DNA of 64,000 nucleotides from an uncultured Pelagibacteraceae bacterium (GCA_902570425.1 CACFYB010000002.1:62001-126000); one strand, 5' to 3'; shown: positions 7,299 to 16,838, counted from the first letter of the stretch. Notes: generated by a model not told the origin, from the sequence alone. Numbers and translations: made by a program.

Positions 7299-8345
7299 AT
7301 GTCAGAAATTAAGCTCGGTATTATTGGTGGTGGGCAGTTAGGGAGTATGCTCTCAAATGCTGCAAAAAAATTAAATGTCAAAACAATTATTTATTGTGAT
7401 GATAAAGATGCACCAGCTCAAAATTTTTGTGATGAATTTATTTTTAGTAGTTATGATAACAAAGAAAAAATTACTGAATTTGCAAAAAAAACAAACGTAA
7501 TTACATATGAATTTGAAAATATACCTTATGAAACTTTAAATGAAATCAATAAAATTAAATCAGTTTTACCAAAACCCTCTGTTAATAGACTTATACAACA
7601 TAGATTAGCAGAGAAAGATTTCGTTAATAAACTTAACATTAGAACAACAAGGTATGCTTCAATCGAAAAAAAATCTGACTTGAACACATTGGAGGATTTT
7701 CTTCCAGGAATTTTAAAAACTACAACTATGGGATACGATGGCAAAGGACAATATCCAATTAAAAAGATTGATCAACTTGAGAAATTAAGTATTGATTTTT
7801 CAAAAGGTTATATACTTGAAAAACTTGTCAAATTAAAAAAAGAAATTTCAGTAATTATTACAAGATTTGGTAATAATAATTATCAATTATATGAGCCAAT
7901 TGAAAATACTCATGAAGATCAAATTTTGAAATATTCAAAAATTCCTGCTCAAATAAGCAAAGATATATTTAATAAAGCAAATGATTGGGCTATCAGTATA
8001 GCTGAGGAATTAAAATATATTGGAACTCTCTGTGTTGAATTTTTTATTGATAGAAATGAAAACTTATATGTAAATGAAATAGCCCCAAGAGTTCATAATT
8101 CTGGTCATTTAACAATTAATGCTTATAATGTTAGTCAATTTGAAAATCATATCAGAGCGGTATGTTCTTTAGAAAAAGTTCCTTTAAATAAATTATCTAA
8201 CGCAAAAATGGTTAACTTAATAGGAAATCAAATAATACCATTTCGTGAGAATATTAAATTGAAAGATAATGAATTTTTCTTTGACTATTTAAAAAAAGAG
8301 ATAAAAGATAAAAGAAAAATGGGTCATATAACAACTTTAATTTAA
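7299..8345 (+). CDS. purK: N5-carboxyaminoimidazole ribonucleotide synthase
   Basis: A 348-aa ATP-grasp ligase that uses ATP and bicarbonate to make N5-CAIR from AIR. The N-terminal GIIGGGQLGSML (about 7-18) is the PurK nucleotide-fold signature. KTTTMGYDGKGQY (about 140-152) is the ATP-binding loop. NEIAPRVHNSGH (about 264-275) is the C-terminal metal and ADP site. Length is normal. It starts 2 bases after purE and is followed 11 bases later by a GNAT gene that may be on the same transcript. Confidence 0.96.
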   Translation: MSEIKLGIIGGGQLGSMLSNAAKKLNVKTIIYCDDKDAPAQNFCDEFIFSSYDNKEKITEFAKKTNVITYEFENIPYETLNEINKIKSVLPKPSVNRLIQHRLAEKDFVNKLNIRTTRYASIEKKSDLNTLEDFLPGILKTTTMGYDGKGQYPIKKIDQLEKLSIDFSKGYILEKLVKLKKEISVIITRFGNNNYQLYEPIENTHEDQILKYSKIPAQISKDIFNKANDWAISIAEELKYIGTLCVEFFIDRNENLYVNEIAPRVHNSGHLTINAYNVSQFENHIRAVCSLEKVPLNKLSNAKMVNLIGNQIIPFRENIKLKDNEFFFDYLKKEIKDKRKMGHITTLI

Positions 8346-8356
8346 ACATTCATTCT

Positions 8357-8824
8357 ATGCTAAAATCTGTTGAAGGAAATTTTGACAACCCAAAAGTCAA
8401 TGAACTTTTGAAAAAACATTTTATTGAGTTAAGAGCTGCATCCCCCGAAGGAAGTGCTCATGTTTTGGATATTAATGGTTTAAAAGTTCCATCAATAAAG
8501 TTTTGGAGCTTGTGGGAAAATGACAAATTAATGGGATGTGGTGCATTAAAATTTTTAGAAAATAATCATGGTGAATTTAAATCAATTCGAGTGCACGATA
8601 ATTTTAGAAATAAGGGTAATGGTATTAAAGTGATAGAGCATTTGATTTATGAGGCAAAAAAACTTAATATTAAAAGAATTAGTATCGAAACAGGAGCAGG
8701 AAAATTTTTTGAACCTGCTAGAAAACTATTCAAAAAATGCAATTTTGAGCCATGTGAACCATTTGCACATTATAAAAATGATATAAATTCCCTGTATTTA
8801 ACAAAACTAATCTGCAACGATTAA
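8357..8824 (+). CDS. GNAT-family N-acetyltransferase
   Basis: A 155-aa protein of the GCN5-related acetyltransferase fold. The acetyl-CoA pyrophosphate loop appears as RNKGNG (about 92-97), an RxxGxG/A motif, preceded by the strand EFKSIRVHD. The following ARKLFKKCNFEPC matches the typical C-terminal region in which the helix precedes a GF/NF turn. Family members of this size (YsnE/PhiN-like) acetylate small molecules or amino groups; the substrate here is unknown. It follows purK by 11 bases and probably shares its transcript. Confidence 0.8.
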   Translation: MLKSVEGNFDNPKVNELLKKHFIELRAASPEGSAHVLDINGLKVPSIKFWSLWENDKLMGCGALKFLENNHGEFKSIRVHDNFRNKGNGIKVIEHLIYEAKKLNIKRISIETGAGKFFEPARKLFKKCNFEPCEPFAHYKNDINSLYLTKLICND

Positions 8825-8890
8825 AAATAAACATCGTCAATAAGATCAATTTAGTTGACAAAACTCCTAAAATTATAAAGAAAGCACATG

Positions 8891-8908
8891 TTACTTAATT
8901 ATAAGTAA
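8891..8908 (+). repeat. Palindromic stem-loop in the cold-shock gene leader
   Basis: TTACTTA and TAAGTAA flank a four-base loop (18 bases in all), 29 bases before the csp start codon. Cold-shock mRNAs in other bacteria have structured leaders. This could be such an element, or an operator, or chance in AT-rich DNA. Confidence 0.35.
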
Positions 8909-8937
8909 TACAAACGTAACAAAAATAAGAAGAAAAT

Positions 8938-9144
8938 ATGAGTCTACAAGGAAAAGTAAAATGGTTTAATCCAACCAAAGGTTATGGATTTATTGAGAGA
9001 GAAGATAAAGAAAAAGATGTATTTGTTCATGTTTCAGCAGTAAGAGATGCTGGTATGAATGGTTTAGATGAGGGTCAATCTTTGACTTTCGATGTTGAAG
9101 ATGGTCCAAAAGGTCCTTCAGCAGTTAACTTAAAAACTGCATAA
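8938..9144 (+). CDS. Cold-shock-domain RNA chaperone
   Basis: A 68-aa single-domain protein of the CspA family, an OB-fold that binds single-stranded nucleic acid in the cytoplasm. RNP1 (KGYGFIER, about 14-21) and RNP2 (VFVHVSAV, about 28-35) are both intact. Length is exactly that of the family. It stands alone, with a 113-base leader containing a stem-loop at 8891-8908 and a perfect 11-bp inverted repeat downstream at 9163-9215. Regulation through RNA structure is plausible but inferred. Confidence 0.95.
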   Translation: MSLQGKVKWFNPTKGYGFIEREDKEKDVFVHVSAVRDAGMNGLDEGQSLTFDVEDGPKGPSAVNLKTA

Positions 9145-9162
9145 TTTTCACAAAATTATTTG

Positions 9163-9215
9163 TTGGCTATAAACTTAATTATTTTTTCAAAAAGATAGTT
9201 GTATTTTATAGCCAA
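9163..9215. repeat. Perfect 11-bp inverted repeat downstream of the cold-shock gene
   Basis: TTGGCTATAAA at 9163-9173 is the exact inverse complement of TTTATAGCCAA at 9205-9215. The 31-base spacer contains a smaller TTTTTC/AAAAA hairpin. It lies between csp and the racemase gene. It may be a 3' mRNA structure or a weak terminator. Confidence 0.45.
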
Positions 9216-9253
9216 TGAACTTTTCTTTAATAAAGATAAAAAGTAATTAGATT

Positions 9254-10012
9254 ATGATTGGTATTTTAGGTGGAATGGGTACTCAAGCTGGTCTTGATTT
9301 TTGTAATAAACTTGCAATTCTTTATAGAGGTAAAATTGATCAAGACTACCCTTTGTTTCTACTTTACAATAAATCTAATATACCAGGAAGACCAGAGTCA
9401 ATAGGAATTCAAACTAATAATATGATAAATCAAACTATCAATACAAAAAGTAAAAAAAAATATTTAGCAGTTCTAAAGAGTTTAATTAAAGGGTGTAAAC
9501 TTCTAGAGAAAAGTAATTGTAAATTTATTGTAATACCCTGTAATACTGCCCATTATTGGTTCGACGATTTACAAAAAAAAATTAAATTACCAATAATTAG
9601 TATGCCAAAAGAAGTATTAATTTACACAAAAAAAAAATGTAAAAAAAATTCTACAATTGGTCTGCTAGCAACCGAAGGTACATTAAAAACAGGTGTATAT
9701 AATAGATTTTTTGACAAAAATTATAATTTAATTTTTCCAAGTAATATAATTCAAAAGAATTTTGTAAATAAAGCTATTAAATTAGTAAAAATGGGCAATG
9801 TCAAATTAGCAAATAAAACAATTAAGCCTGCAATAGATTATTTAATCAAAAAAAAATGTAAAAAAATAATTCTTGGATGCACTGAACTTCCTATAGCTAT
9901 CTTTGCTTTTAAATCATTTAAAGAGATTAAATCATCTAAAATTTTTTTAGATCCAAATTTAATTCTAGCTAATGCTGCGATGCTAAAATATAAAAATAAT
10001 GAAACTAACTAA
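9254..10012 (+). CDS. Aspartate/glutamate racemase-family protein
   Basis: A 252-aa protein of the Asp/Glu/hydantoin racemase superfamily. Both catalytic cysteine motifs are present: VIPCNTAHYW (about 94-103) and ILGCTELPIA (about 208-217). The N-terminal GILGGMGTQAG is the YgeA-type signature. It is likely a broad-specificity cytosolic amino-acid racemase, possibly supplying D-amino acids for the cell wall or degrading them. It overlaps the next gene by 14 bases, so the two are probably coupled. Confidence 0.85.
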   Translation: MIGILGGMGTQAGLDFCNKLAILYRGKIDQDYPLFLLYNKSNIPGRPESIGIQTNNMINQTINTKSKKKYLAVLKSLIKGCKLLEKSNCKFIVIPCNTAHYWFDDLQKKIKLPIISMPKEVLIYTKKKCKKNSTIGLLATEGTLKTGVYNRFFDKNYNLIFPSNIIQKNFVNKAIKLVKMGNVKLANKTIKPAIDYLIKKKCKKIILGCTELPIAIFAFKSFKEIKSSKIFLDPNLILANAAMLKYKNNETN

Positions 10013-10439
10013 AGATAAACCTTATGTATTATTAGTTGCAGAAGTAATTTACTTAGAAATATGCAAAATTAAAAAGATTAACCCTGAGCTCTCTAATATC
10101 AACTTAATAGAGAATTTTATAGGGACAGAGGTGTATAAAGAAATAAGTAGTGGAAAATTTCATGATAAATTAATTAAAAAATTAAAAAAAAATAATTTCA
10201 TTGATAAAAAAACAAAAAAAAAGATTCCAAATGAAACTCTAAGATTACTTCAAATTCAAAAAGATGTAACTATTAAACAATTAATTGAATTTCCAGAATT
10301 ATATTATGTAAAAACTCATTATCCGCTAGAAATAACTCAACGTGCTTTTGATCATTTATGGAGAATGTGTGAAAGTTATGAACTATGGTGTAAAGAAACT
10401 AAACAAGTTGATCTTATCAAACTTAAAATTATTGATTAA
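9999..10439 (+). CDS. 146-aa protein of unknown function
   Basis: A Lys-rich, soluble 146-aa protein that I do not recognise. It has no signal peptide, membrane helix or cysteine motif. The C-terminal half holds RAFDHLWRMCESYELWCKE (about 117-135), an aromatic-rich helix that looks conserved. It overlaps the end of the racemase gene by 14 bases and converges on the lipoprotein gene, overlapping its end by 11 bases. Coding is supported by its full-length frame and coupling. No function is proposed. Confidence 0.55.
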   Translation: MKLTKDKPYVLLVAEVIYLEICKIKKINPELSNINLIENFIGTEVYKEISSGKFHDKLIKKLKKNNFIDKKTKKKIPNETLRLLQIQKDVTIKQLIEFPELYYVKTHYPLEITQRAFDHLWRMCESYELWCKETKQVDLIKLKIID

Positions 10440-10752
10440 TTAATTTAATTTTCCCTCTTGTATCGTCTATTCTTTTTTTAACTAATTGATGAAAATCATC
10501 ACTTTCAAGAGTTCTCTTTTGAATATTATTTTTAGCTGACAAGTTTTTTGATGTAATTTCTTCAAGATTTTCTATCGGTGTTTTTCCCGTGTAACTTGTT
10601 ATTATTTCATTTGAACCATAACTTAATCCTGCTTGAGCTAAACTTCCAGTTGAGGAAAAAGTGTAAGCTGGACCAAGCATTGCTGTAGGAGCTGTACACG
10701 CTCCTAGAAAAAAAAGTACAAATAATCCAAAAACTATTTTTTTGTGAATCAT
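10429..10752 (-). CDS. Small putative lipoprotein
   Basis: A frame opens earlier (10833), but the ATG at 10752 begins a classic lipoprotein signal: MIHKK, a hydrophobic run, then the lipobox LGAC, with the modified cysteine near residue 18. The start at 10752 gives a 107-aa precursor. The mature part is small and polar with an S/T-rich, low-complexity first half and a charged C-terminus. It would be anchored in the envelope. It converges with the 146-aa unknown and is divergent from the EamA transporter. Function unknown. Confidence 0.7.
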   Translation of the reverse strand: MIHKKIVFGLFVLFFLGACTAPTAMLGPAYTFSSTGSLAQAGLSYGSNEIITSYTGKTPIENLEEITSKNLSAKNNIQKRTLESDDFHQLVKKRIDDTRGKIKLINQ

Positions 10753-10887
10753 TGACGAGAATTTTAAGCATTTTGAAATACAACTCAAGATAGAATTCAA
10801 ATTTTGCCTACAATGCTTAATTTTCATAGACAAATTTAACTAAATTTGAGAATCAAATGTAAGTATTTTTTTTTTATAAAACCTAAA

Positions 10888-11736
10888 ATGATCAGAATAT
10901 TTCCTTTAATATTTATTTTATTATGGTCATCAGCTTTTATTACTACAAAACCTATCGTAGATAATAGTGACCCTTTTTCAGCATTAGCATTTAGATTTTT
11001 ATTTGTAGCTATAGGATTTTATCTATTTTCACTATACTCAAAACAATCAATAGTAATTAGCCAAAAAAATTTAATTGAGTCAGTTCTAAGCGGAGTTCTT
11101 TTTCATGGTTTTTACTTGGGTGGAGTCTTTTTTTCAATTTCAATTGGAATGCCAGCTGGTGTAGCAGCTCTTATTGTAACCCTTCAGCCAATTTTAACAA
11201 ATATACTTAGTGGTCCTTTATTAAATGAAAAAGTTACATTCAGACAATGGAGTGGAGCATTTCTTGGTCTCATGGGTACTCTTTTAGTTTTAGGTATAGA
11301 TTTAGGTTCAGAAATTCCTTCTTTAGGTCTAGCTGCAACTATAATCGCTTTAATTTCAATTACATTATCAACAATTTGGCAAAAAAAATTAAGTAATAAT
11401 CTTCCTTTAACAGTAAGTAATTTTTATCAGGCTGCAGGTGGTTGTTTATTTCACATTTTTGTAGTAATTTTTTTTGCCGAACCATTTATTAATTTTACTT
11501 CAACTTTTTTTATAGCAATGAGCCATCAAATATTCTTGGTGTCTTTTGGAGCTTTTACAATACTTATGTTTTTAATTAAAAAAAATTCTGCAAGTAAAAC
11601 TGTATCAATATTCTTTTTAATACCAGCTGTTTCTGCATTTATGGGATGGTTTTTTCTTGAAGAAATACTAACTAAAATAGATCTTTTAGGTTTTTTAATT
11701 GCAAGTATAGGAGTTTACATTGCTACAAGAAAATAA
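10888..11736 (+). CDS. EamA/DMT-family transporter
   Basis: A ten-helix inner membrane protein of the drug/metabolite transporter superfamily with the usual two EamA repeats. The N-terminus (FPLIFILLWSSAFITTKP) and the second-repeat end IDLLGFLIASIGVYIATR are typical. The frame is open from a TTG at 10846, but the ATG at 10888 places the first helix at the expected distance and gives 282 aa. Family members export amino acids, nucleosides or small metabolites; no substrate can be read here. Its stop is 1 base from that of soxG on the opposite strand. Confidence 0.85.
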   Translation: MIRIFPLIFILLWSSAFITTKPIVDNSDPFSALAFRFLFVAIGFYLFSLYSKQSIVISQKNLIESVLSGVLFHGFYLGGVFFSISIGMPAGVAALIVTLQPILTNILSGPLLNEKVTFRQWSGAFLGLMGTLLVLGIDLGSEIPSLGLAATIIALISITLSTIWQKKLSNNLPLTVSNFYQAAGGCLFHIFVVIFFAEPFINFTSTFFIAMSHQIFLVSFGAFTILMFLIKKNSASKTVSIFFLIPAVSAFMGWFFLEEILTKIDLLGFLIASIGVYIATRK

Positions 11737-11737
11737 T

Positions 11738-12322
11738 TTAAATAGATTTATATCCAAATTCTAAACAAGCATCAGTTATAGAGTGATGTAGCGACTCTCC
11801 AAAACTTCTTAAACCTGATACTCTTACCTTTTTTGGATTATCTGAAATAAAATCTATTGTTATATTGACTCCATTAAAAATTGAGTTTGCACATTCACCT
11901 TCTTTAAAAGAATTAATATCAAGTGGACATCCCTTTTTTAAAACTTCATTAATTAAATTACCCTCTAGCTCAATTATTGTTCTTGAATGTGAAATATTTG
12001 TGATTGCAAAATCTGTATCTTGCACACTATTTTTTACCTTTCCAATCAAATCTATCTTAGAAGAGAAGACCAACCAATTATCAGGACCTAACCATAATAT
12101 TCTAGTATTAGAGTTAGAAGATGATTTTAATGATGATGGAAGATTTAATCCATCCACTGAGATTTTTGATAGATTTAAATCAGAATTTTTATATTTTGCA
12201 ATTTGAAATATTAACAATTTGGAAACCTCTGAAATCTTTATTAGATCACTTTCATTTTTATTGTCATGGTCTCCAAATTTTCCCATTTTATGAACAAAAT
12301 TTAATGGTGAAATATTTGTCAT
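11738..12322 (-). CDS. soxG: Sarcosine oxidase-type gamma subunit
   Basis: A 194-aa SoxG-like subunit, the last of a four-gene operon and overlapping soxA by 4 bases. The family is a small GcvT-like fold that packs against the large subunit; here WLGPDNWLVF (about 76-85) and the C-terminal VSGLRSFGESLHHSI are the recognisable parts. Four-subunit enzymes of this kind oxidise sarcosine, or N-methylglutamate in the MgdABCD form, and pass the methyl carbon to THF. Sequence alone does not separate the two. Position and order make the call firm. Confidence 0.85.
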   Translation of the reverse strand: MTNISPLNFVHKMGKFGDHDNKNESDLIKISEVSKLLIFQIAKYKNSDLNLSKISVDGLNLPSSLKSSSNSNTRILWLGPDNWLVFSSKIDLIGKVKNSVQDTDFAITNISHSRTIIELEGNLINEVLKKGCPLDINSFKEGECANSIFNGVNITIDFISDNPKKVRVSGLRSFGESLHHSITDACLEFGYKSI

Positions 12323-15315
12323 GATCTTACCCTCTTTCCTTCATGGTCAACATAATGAGATGAAATCACCTCAACTTCAATTGCAGAGTTTTTAAGGGGA
12401 GAAACTGCAAATAATTTTTTTCCAATCATATTTTTTCCATCTTTAACTATTGCTAAAGAAAATGGATTATTATTCTCTACACTCCAACAAGATGAAGAGA
12501 CATGTCCTAATTTTGGATTTGGTAATTTAGCATTCTTATTTAGCACCAGGTGTGATCCCTCTGGGATACTAGTCTTTTTATCTATTGGGACTAAACCAAC
12601 AATTTTTTGTCTATCACTATTATTAAATGCCTCTTTCTGTAAAGATCTTTTACCAATAAAGTCTTTTTTATTAGAAACTAAACCTTCCAAAGAAACATCG
12701 TAAGGAATAGTTCTGCCATCTAATTCCGGGCCAGCTACATGACCCATTTCAATTCTTAAAGTAGATAATGCCTCAGTTCCATAAGGTTGAATATTAAATT
12801 CTTTTCCAATTTCAATCATTTTTTCCCACATAAAAAGACCATAGTCAGACTCGACATTTATTTCATAGGCTAACTCACCAGAAAATGAAATCCTAAATAT
12901 TTTAGCATTTACTCCAAATAAATTTCCTTCTGTATATCCCATGAAAGGAAGGGCTTCGTTACTTACATCTAAATCAGGAAATAATTTTGCTAGTACTTTT
13001 CTTGACTTTGGGCCTGCAAGTGCTGCTCCAGCCCATTGTTCTGTTGTTGATAAAACATTAACTTTTAGTTCTGGCCAAACAACCTGAAGATAATATTCTA
13101 AATGAGATAAAACATTGGCTGCTTGTGCAGTTGTAGTGGTCATATGATAATGGTTTTCAGAAATTCTAGTAGTTGTTCCATCATCCATCACTATTCCATC
13201 CTCTCTTAACATTACCCCATATCTTGCTTTACCAATAGGTAGTTTTAACCATGCATTTGTATAAACTCTATTTAAAAATTCTGCTGCGTCTGGTCCTTTG
13301 ATATCTATTTTTCCGAGTGTTGTTACATCACAAATTCCAACATGCTCTCTAACATTTTTGGCTTCCCTTTTTGAAGCTTCAAACAAATTTTCCTTACCTT
13401 GTTTGTAATATCTTGGTCGTTTCCAAGCCCCAGCATCAACAAAAACAGCATTATTTTTTTCATGCCATGTATGCATTGGAGTTTTTCTAGTTGGCATATA
13501 TTCCATATCAACTTCCCTTCCAACAATTGTACCAATAGTAATTGGAGTAAAAGGAGGTCTAAAGGTAGTATGACCAACTTGAGGGACAATCTTTTTTTCG
13601 ACATTTGCAACTAACTGAAGTCCATTAAGGTTGCTAGTTCGACCTTGATCAGTCGCCATACCCAATGTTGTATACCTTTTAACATGTTCTATTGACCTGT
13701 AACCTTCGCGTAAAGCTACTTCAATATCCGACACCGCTACATCATTTTGAAAATCCACAAAACGTTTAAAATTTTTATTTTTTGGTAAAGGTGAGCACCA
13801 GAACTTGTCATGGGGATTTTTTTTGGTTTCATTTGAATTTGGCGTTGAAGTAGAATTATTGTTATTAGTAATCTTTTTAGAAAGATCAAATCCTGTTTTA
13901 AATCCATCATTTAAAGTATCTTTTAATGTAAAAGTACCTTTAGAGGCACCAACAGATGTTTCATTTTGCTTTGATATATTAGGAACGAAGGCATCTATTT
14001 GATCATTAAACTTAAGTTTATTTCCAGACTGTGATGCCAAATGAACAGTCGGTGTCCAAAAACCAGAAACACATATACAATCACATTTGATAATTTCGGA
14101 ATTTTTAAATTCTGTTTTATCATTATTTAATTCGCCAATTAGAGCTGATTTAACCTTTTTATATCCATTTGCAGCAATTACTGCATAGGAAAATTTTATT
14201 TGTATATTTTGACTTTTTGCCGTTTCTATTAACTCAGATGAATGTTCTTTTCTAGTATCCAAAATTATAGGATCAACTCCTTGTTTTTTAAATTCTAAAG
14301 CTGTTTCATACGCGCTATCATTATTTGTAAATATTAGAGGCTTTTTACCAACTAATACCCCATAAACTTTGATATATTCTTTTGCAGCTGCGCACAAAAA
14401 TATTCCAGGGGTATCATTATTTCCAAAAACTATTGGTCTTTCTATTGAACCTGTAGACAATAAAACTTCTTTTGCTCTAATATACCATAATCTTTGTCTT
14501 GGAGTATATTTTGGTTTATTTTCTAAATGATCTCCAGTTCTTTCAAACATAACAGTCATGTTATGATCGTAATAGCCAAAAACTTGTGATCTATTTTTAA
14601 CAATGACATTTGGCATTTCTTTTAATTCAGTGATGATTTTATCTGTCCAAGCTTTACCTGATAAATTGTCTATGGTTACATCATCTGTTAATAACGAACC
14701 ACCAAACCTTGGTTTATCTTCAGCAAGAATAACCTTTGCGCCATTTTTTGCAGCAGAATAGGCGCTAGATAAACCAGCGGGTCCTGATCCCGCAACTAGT
14801 AAATCACAATATTCATATTTATGTTCATATCTTTCTTTATCCTTCTCAATTGATGCAACACCCAGACCGGCTGCTTTTCTTATAAATGGCTCATAAATTT
14901 TGTACCAAAAACTTTTTGGCCACATAAAAGTTTTATAATAAAAACCAGCTGGAAAAAATCTATTTAAAAAATTGTTTATAGCTCCAACATCAAATTCTAC
15001 AGACGGCCAACAATTTTGACTTGAAGCCTCAATGCCCTCAACCAATTCAAATTCTGTTGCATTAACGTTTGGTTCAGAATGACCATTTAATTGAATTTGT
15101 AATTTTGCATTAGGTTCATCAACACCTGCACCAAAAAAACCTCTTGGTCTATGATATTTAAAACTTCTACCAACTAAATGAATGCCATTTGCAAGCAAAG
15201 CTGAAGCTAATGTATCTCCTTCATATCCGTTATATTTTTTGCCATTAAACTTAAAAGATATTTCTTTATTTCTGTTTAATAAACCTTCATTACTAAGACG
15301 ATACGATTGGCTCAT
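12319..15315 (-). CDS. soxA: Sarcosine oxidase-type alpha subunit
   Basis: A 998-aa multidomain protein of normal SoxA length. The N-terminal 2Fe-2S-like fold (SFKYHRPRGFFGAGVDEPN, about 51-69) is followed by an NAD/FAD Rossmann region (GSGPAGLSSAYSA, about 175-187), and the C-terminal third is a GcvT-type THF-binding domain (DIKGPDAAEFLNRV; ISFSGELAYEIN). The enzyme would oxidise sarcosine or N-methylglutamate at the SoxB flavin and capture the C1 unit as 5,10-methylene-THF. It overlaps SoxD and SoxG by 4 bases on each side. The operon is divergent from fhs, which also feeds the folate pool. Confidence 0.92.
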   Translation of the reverse strand: MSQSYRLSNEGLLNRNKEISFKFNGKKYNGYEGDTLASALLANGIHLVGRSFKYHRPRGFFGAGVDEPNAKLQIQLNGHSEPNVNATEFELVEGIEASSQNCWPSVEFDVGAINNFLNRFFPAGFYYKTFMWPKSFWYKIYEPFIRKAAGLGVASIEKDKERYEHKYEYCDLLVAGSGPAGLSSAYSAAKNGAKVILAEDKPRFGGSLLTDDVTIDNLSGKAWTDKIITELKEMPNVIVKNRSQVFGYYDHNMTVMFERTGDHLENKPKYTPRQRLWYIRAKEVLLSTGSIERPIVFGNNDTPGIFLCAAAKEYIKVYGVLVGKKPLIFTNNDSAYETALEFKKQGVDPIILDTRKEHSSELIETAKSQNIQIKFSYAVIAANGYKKVKSALIGELNNDKTEFKNSEIIKCDCICVSGFWTPTVHLASQSGNKLKFNDQIDAFVPNISKQNETSVGASKGTFTLKDTLNDGFKTGFDLSKKITNNNNSTSTPNSNETKKNPHDKFWCSPLPKNKNFKRFVDFQNDVAVSDIEVALREGYRSIEHVKRYTTLGMATDQGRTSNLNGLQLVANVEKKIVPQVGHTTFRPPFTPITIGTIVGREVDMEYMPTRKTPMHTWHEKNNAVFVDAGAWKRPRYYKQGKENLFEASKREAKNVREHVGICDVTTLGKIDIKGPDAAEFLNRVYTNAWLKLPIGKARYGVMLREDGIVMDDGTTTRISENHYHMTTTTAQAANVLSHLEYYLQVVWPELKVNVLSTTEQWAGAALAGPKSRKVLAKLFPDLDVSNEALPFMGYTEGNLFGVNAKIFRISFSGELAYEINVESDYGLFMWEKMIEIGKEFNIQPYGTEALSTLRIEMGHVAGPELDGRTIPYDVSLEGLVSNKKDFIGKRSLQKEAFNNSDRQKIVGLVPIDKKTSIPEGSHLVLNKNAKLPNPKLGHVSSSCWSVENNNPFSLAIVKDGKNMIGKKLFAVSPLKNSAIEVEVISSHYVDHEGKRVRS

Positions 15316-15581
15316 TTTATTTCTTCATTTATTTTTGTTGTTTGAAAAATTTCGTGTGTAACAGTATCCCTTTGAACTTTAAACCATTGTCTGCAGCCAG
15401 CTGTGTGATGCCACAACTCCACATGTTTTCCCCTAGGACTTTTTCTTAAATAAACAAACTCATTCCATTTTTCGTCCGATATATCTTGATTTAGCTCTGG
15501 TCTTCTTATTGTTCCATCTCCACCGTAAGCAAATTCTTTTTGTGATCTATATCCACAAAATGGACATTTAATACTAAGCAT
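15312..15581 (-). CDS. soxD: Sarcosine oxidase-type delta subunit
   Basis: An 89-aa zinc-binding subunit. CPFCGYR (about 6-12) and the downstream H-x3-GC (HHTAGC, about 62-67) are the zinc ligands of the SoxD family. Length is normal. It starts directly after soxB (stop and start adjoin) and overlaps soxA by 4 bases. The SoxB-SoxD-SoxA-SoxG order is the standard order of the family. Confidence 0.92.
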   Translation of the reverse strand: MLSIKCPFCGYRSQKEFAYGGDGTIRRPELNQDISDEKWNEFVYLRKSPRGKHVELWHHTAGCRQWFKVQRDTVTHEIFQTTKINEEIK

Positions 15582-16838
15582 TTAAGAAATCCAAGTTTTT
15601 GTTCCCAGGCCTTTTTCGTCTAACAAGTATCCTTTTGAAAATCTATTTAAACTAAAACCCTCATTTAATTCGTGAACTCTATCTTGAGCTATTGTATGGG
15701 CAAAGGTCCATCCGGAAGATGGAACAGATTTAAAACCTCCATAACACCAACCACAATTTAAATATAACCCTTCAATATGAGTTTTATCTATTATCGGAGA
15801 TCCATCCATAGACATATCCATTATGCCTCCCCAAGTTCTAAGCATCTTTAATCTACTTAAAAAAGGAAATAGCGCAATACCGCCAGTTAAAACATGTTGG
15901 ATTGTAGGTAGATTTCCTTTTTGTGCATAACTATTATATCCATCCAAGTCACCTCCCATTACCATTTCACCTTTATCTGATTGACTAATATAAAAATGTC
16001 CAGCACCAAATGTGACCACTCCATCTAAAACAGGTTTAACTGGTTCTGAGACACAAGCTTGTAAAAGATGAGTCTCAATCGGCAATGTCATGTTCAATTT
16101 TTCTGCTAAAACATTTGTACTTCCAGCAACACAAAGACCAATTTTTTTTGTCTTAATATCTCCTCTTGAGGTTCTAACTCCTTGAATTTTTCCACCAGAA
16201 ACATCGAACCCTGTAACTTCGCAATTTTGAATTATATCTACTCCCATTGAGTCTGCTTGACGAGCATAACCCCATGCAACTGCATCATGTCTCGCGGTAC
16301 CTGCACTTGGTTGTGCTAAACCACCAAATATCGGATATCTAACATTCTCTGAAAAATCTGCCATTGGAATAATTTTTTTTACTTCTTCTCTATTCAATAA
16401 AATCGCATCTATTCCATTTAATCTCATTGAATTACCTCTTCGAGCGTAAGTATTCATTTGAGCATCGGAGTGAGCTAAATTAATTATTCCTCGAGGAGAA
16501 AACATGACGTTAAAATTTAATTCCTGACTCATATTTCTCCATAAATTCATCCCAAATTCATTAAATCTTGCATTATCATCATACATAAAGTTTGATCTAA
16601 TAATTGTAGTATTTCTTCCAATATTACCTCCCCCAATCCATCCTTTTTCAATAATTGCAACATTTGTGATATTGTGTTCTTTTGCTAAATAATAGGCTGT
16701 TGCTAAACCATGGCCACCACCTCCAATTATAACTACATCATACTCTTTTTTAGGAGACGGATCTTTCCAAGCTAAATCCCATTTTTCATGATTAGAAAAA
16801 GCGTTTTTAATTAGGCTAAATATTGAATACTTTTGCAT
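15582..16838 (-). CDS. soxB: Sarcosine oxidase-type beta subunit (FAD)
   Basis: A 418-aa DAO-fold flavoprotein and the first gene of the soxBDAG operon. It has the dinucleotide-binding motif GGGGHGLATAYYL (about 37-49), then EKGWIGGGNIGRNTTIIRSN, which carries the covalent-FMN and FAD region of the family. Length is normal. It performs the amine oxidation step; MgdA of N-methylglutamate dehydrogenase is a close relative, so the substrate may be sarcosine or N-methylglutamate. A 128-base gap with a small inverted repeat separates it from fhs. Confidence 0.92.
   Translation of the reverse strand: MQKYSIFSLIKNAFSNHEKWDLAWKDPSPKKEYDVVIIGGGGHGLATAYYLAKEHNITNVAIIEKGWIGGGNIGRNTTIIRSNFMYDDNARFNEFGMNLWRNMSQELNFNVMFSPRGIINLAHSDAQMNTYARRGNSMRLNGIDAILLNREEVKKIIPMADFSENVRYPIFGGLAQPSAGTARHDAVAWGYARQADSMGVDIIQNCEVTGFDVSGGKIQGVRTSRGDIKTKKIGLCVAGSTNVLAEKLNMTLPIETHLLQACVSEPVKPVLDGVVTFGAGHFYISQSDKGEMVMGGDLDGYNSYAQKGNLPTIQHVLTGGIALFPFLSRLKMLRTWGGIMDMSMDGSPIIDKTHIEGLYLNCGWCYGGFKSVPSSGWTFAHTIAQDRVHELNEGFSLNRFSKGYLLDEKGLGTKTWIS

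Noticed and set aside
10753-10833. Longer N-terminus for the lipoprotein gene.
   Set aside because: It would bury the signal peptide; ATG 10752 places the lipobox correctly.
13323-13614. Open frames within soxA on both strands (also 13805-14002 on the plus strand).
   Set aside because: They lie inside a long, well-supported soxA frame, have no family motif, and no spacing or ribosome site supports them.
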